Shown here in pieces: positions 5,545 to 7,109 of a stretch of DNA of 7,109 nt. The stretch is from Actinomycetota bacterium (GTDB taxonomy: Bacteria; Actinomycetota; Acidimicrobiia; Spongiisociales; UBA11373): NCBI GenBank assembly GCA_003486285.1, contig DNGH01000075.1, positions 1-7,109 on the forward strand. Reading direction: 5' to 3'. The position numbers were made by a program, and so were the translations under genes. The notes below the pieces were generated by a model that saw nothing but the letters and a program-made list of their open reading frames with translations, was not told the DNA's origin and made no database searches. Each line of letters begins with the position of its first letter. Within the stretch, counting starts at the first letter, position 1.

Positions 5545-6083
5545 TGGCCACCGCCGACCGCATCGACGGCTACGCCGCCGCGATCCTCGAGGTCGCCCGG
5601 GCCGAAGAGCAGCTCGAGCGCGTCGGCGACGAGTTGTTCCGGATCGCCCGCGCCTTCGAAGCCTCCAACCCGTTGCGGGAGGCTCTCACCGATCCCCGCC
5701 TGCCGGTGGAGCGGAAGAAGGGCGTGCTCGACGATCTGCTCGGTGGCAAGACGTCGCCGCTGACGGTCAACCTGGTCGGGTTCGTGGTGAGCGCGGGGAG
5801 GGCCTCCGACCTTCCGGCGATCGCCGACCGGGTGGCGGCGCGCGCCGCCTCGGCCCGTGACAAGGCCGTTGCCGAAGTGCGGACTGCGGTCGATCTGGAT
5901 GCCGCCACCATCGCCCGGCTCACTGCCGCCCTCAACCTGGCGACCGGCAGGGACGTCGAGGTGAAGATCGTCGTGGATCCTGCCGTCATCGGCGGCGTGG
6001 TGGCTCGGGTCGGCGATCTCGTCATCGACGGGACCGTGAGCCACCGCCTGCAGCAACTCCGCGAGACCCTGAACCAGCGCTGA
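5544..6083 (+). CDS. atpH: F1Fo ATP synthase subunit delta
   Basis: Delta (OSCP homologue) sits on top of F1 and joins the alpha N-termini to the b stalk. The 179-residue product has the usual six-helix N-terminal domain (about 1-105, starting DRIDGYAAAILEVA and including NLVGFVVSAGRASDLP at 76-91) and the C-terminal domain. The family signature is at 145-172: DPAVIGG, RVGDLVIDGTV and HRLQQLRETL. Length is standard. The ATG shares a base with the atpF stop. A possible ribosome site, GGGAGGG (5526-5532), lies 11 bases upstream, rather far, so re-initiation after atpF is likely to matter. atpA starts 13 bases downstream. Confidence 0.96.
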   Translation: MATADRIDGYAAAILEVARAEEQLERVGDELFRIARAFEASNPLREALTDPRLPVERKKGVLDDLLGGKTSPLTVNLVGFVVSAGRASDLPAIADRVAARAASARDKAVAEVRTAVDLDAATIARLTAALNLATGRDVEVKIVVDPAVIGGVVARVGDLVIDGTVSHRLQQLRETLNQR

Positions 6084-6096
6084 GGAGAGACTTCAC

Positions 6097-7109
6097 ATGG
6101 CCGAACTGACCCTCAACCCCCGGGACATCACCGAGGCACTGCGCCGCAACCTCGAGGGATGGTCGCCGTCGCTCGAGGCCGCCACGGTCGGCGAAGTGAT
6201 CTCGATCGGAGACGGGGTGGCTCGCGTCTCAGGGCTCCCCGGGTGCATGGCATCCGAGCTCCTCGAGTTCCCCGGCGGCCTCCTCGGGGTCGCCCTCAAC
6301 CTCGACGAGGACTCGATCGGTGCCGTGATCATGGGTGAGGCATCGCACATCCAGGAGGGCGACCCGGTGCGTCTGACCGGGAAGGTGCTTTCGATCCCCG
6401 TCGGCGACGCCCTGCTCGGTCGCGTCATCGACCCGCTGGGCAACCCCATGGACGGCAAGGGTCCGATCGCCACGACCGAGACCCGCCTCCTCGAGACCCA
6501 GGCACCCTCGGTGGTGCAGCGCCAGCCGGTGCGTGAGCCGCTGCAGACGGGCATCAAGGCCATCGATGCGATGACGCCGATCGGCCGTGGCCAGCGCCAG
6601 CTGATCATCGGCGATCGCCAGCTGGGCAAGACCGCCATCGTGGTCGACACGATCATCAACCAGCGCGATTCCGGCGTGAAGTGCATCTATGTGGCCATCG
6701 GTCAGAAGTCGTCCACGGTCGCGGAGGTCGTGCAGGTGCTCGAGCGGACCGGGGCGATGGCCTACACCGTCGTGGTCAATGCTTCCGCCTCGGCGTCTCC
6801 GGCCCTGCAGATGTATGCCCCCTACTCGGGATCGGCGATCGGCCAGCACTGGATGTACCAGGGCGAGCACGCCCTGGTGATCTTCGACGACCTGTCCAAG
6901 CAGGCGGTCGCCTATCGCGAGATCTCGCTCCTGTTGCGTCGCCCGCCGGGGCGTGAGGCCTATCCGGGCGACGTCTTCTACCTCCACTCCCGCCTGCTGG
7001 AGCGCTGCGCCAAGCTCTCCGACGAGCTGGGCGGCGGATCGCTCACCGGCCTCCCCATCGTCGAGACCAAGGCCGGCGACGTCGCGGCCTACATCCCGAC
7101 CAACGTGAT
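6097..7109 (+). CDS. atpA: F1Fo ATP synthase subunit alpha, 3'-truncated
   Basis: Alpha forms the non-catalytic nucleotide sites and, with beta, the F1 hexamer. The frame is open from ATG 6097 to the window end: 337 codons of about 500-550, so the C-terminal domain lies beyond. Order: N-terminal helix that binds delta (1-20), beta-barrel (about 25-95, with IGDGVARVSGLP at 37-48), then the nucleotide domain with the P-loop GDRQLGKT (172-179, K178), GQKSSTVAEV (202-211), Walker B ALVIFDD (259-265), SLLLRRPPGREAYPGDVFYL (277-296) and ETKAGDVAAYIPTNV at the cut end. Two near-constant positions differ: L176 where almost all alpha subunits have Thr (GDRQTGKT), and A233 where Glu or Asp is usual in the ASxSE motif. 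The rest, including GSAIGQHWMY, looks actinobacterial. GAGGAGA (6082-6088) gives a good ribosome site 8 bases before the ATG. Confidence 0.97.
   Translation, partial: MAELTLNPRDITEALRRNLEGWSPSLEAATVGEVISIGDGVARVSGLPGCMASELLEFPGGLLGVALNLDEDSIGAVIMGEASHIQEGDPVRLTGKVLSIPVGDALLGRVIDPLGNPMDGKGPIATTETRLLETQAPSVVQRQPVREPLQTGIKAIDAMTPIGRGQRQLIIGDRQLGKTAIVVDTIINQRDSGVKCIYVAIGQKSSTVAEVVQVLERTGAMAYTVVVNASASASPALQMYAPYSGSAIGQHWMYQGEHALVIFDDLSKQAVAYREISLLLRRPPGREAYPGDVFYLHSRLLERCAKLSDELGGGSLTGLPIVETKAGDVAAYIPTNV

Overview
This is a GC-rich window with nine complete or near-complete genes and one gene cut at each end, all on the + strand and tightly packed. The content is housekeeping: protein-modification and tRNA-modification genes, a one-carbon gene, then the first two thirds of an F1Fo ATP synthase operon. 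Several features point to an actinomycetote, possibly of the Acidimicrobiia type: frequent GTG starts, GC-rich third positions, an AtpA whose middle region resembles actinobacterial alpha subunits (for example GSAIGQHWMY at residues 245-254), and a gene order like the mycobacterial prfA-prmC-tsaC-x-atp cluster. The class-level assignment is inference only.

Layout: (1) The C-terminal three quarters of prmC (to 677), the release-factor glutamine methyltransferase. (2) A 76-base gap almost filled by an imperfect inverted repeat built of degenerate 7-base units. (3) tsaC (754-1317), which makes threonylcarbamoyl-AMP for the tRNA t6A modification. It overlaps by ATGA with (4) an unrecognised multi-pass membrane protein (1314-1940). 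(5) glyA (1962-3233), serine hydroxymethyltransferase, with intact catalytic residues but several unusual substitutions. (6) An 84-base gap (3234-3317) with a sigma-70-type promoter and an almost perfect CRP-family palindrome across its expected start point. (7) The atp operon: a small AtpZ-like protein, AtpI-like protein, then subunits a (atpB), c (atpE), b (atpF), delta (atpH) and alpha (atpA, cut at the window end). The genes for gamma, beta and epsilon are expected just beyond the right edge.

How the genes work together: AtpZ/AtpI are small membrane proteins that in other bacteria assist Fo assembly or ion supply. Subunits a and the c-ring form the proton path, b and delta form the peripheral stalk, and alpha with beta forms the catalytic head. 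Start and stop codons overlap or lie within about 16 bases throughout the operon, which suggests translational coupling. The c-subunit residues indicate a proton-coupled rather than sodium-coupled enzyme. prmC, tsaC and glyA are linked to atp operons in both Bacillota and Actinomycetota, so this looks like an old conserved neighbourhood rather than an accessory island. I see no mobile genes, CRISPR, defence or secondary-metabolism genes. The non-routine signals are the heptad hairpin before tsaC, the CRP-like operator before the atp genes, and the substitutions in GlyA and AtpA.
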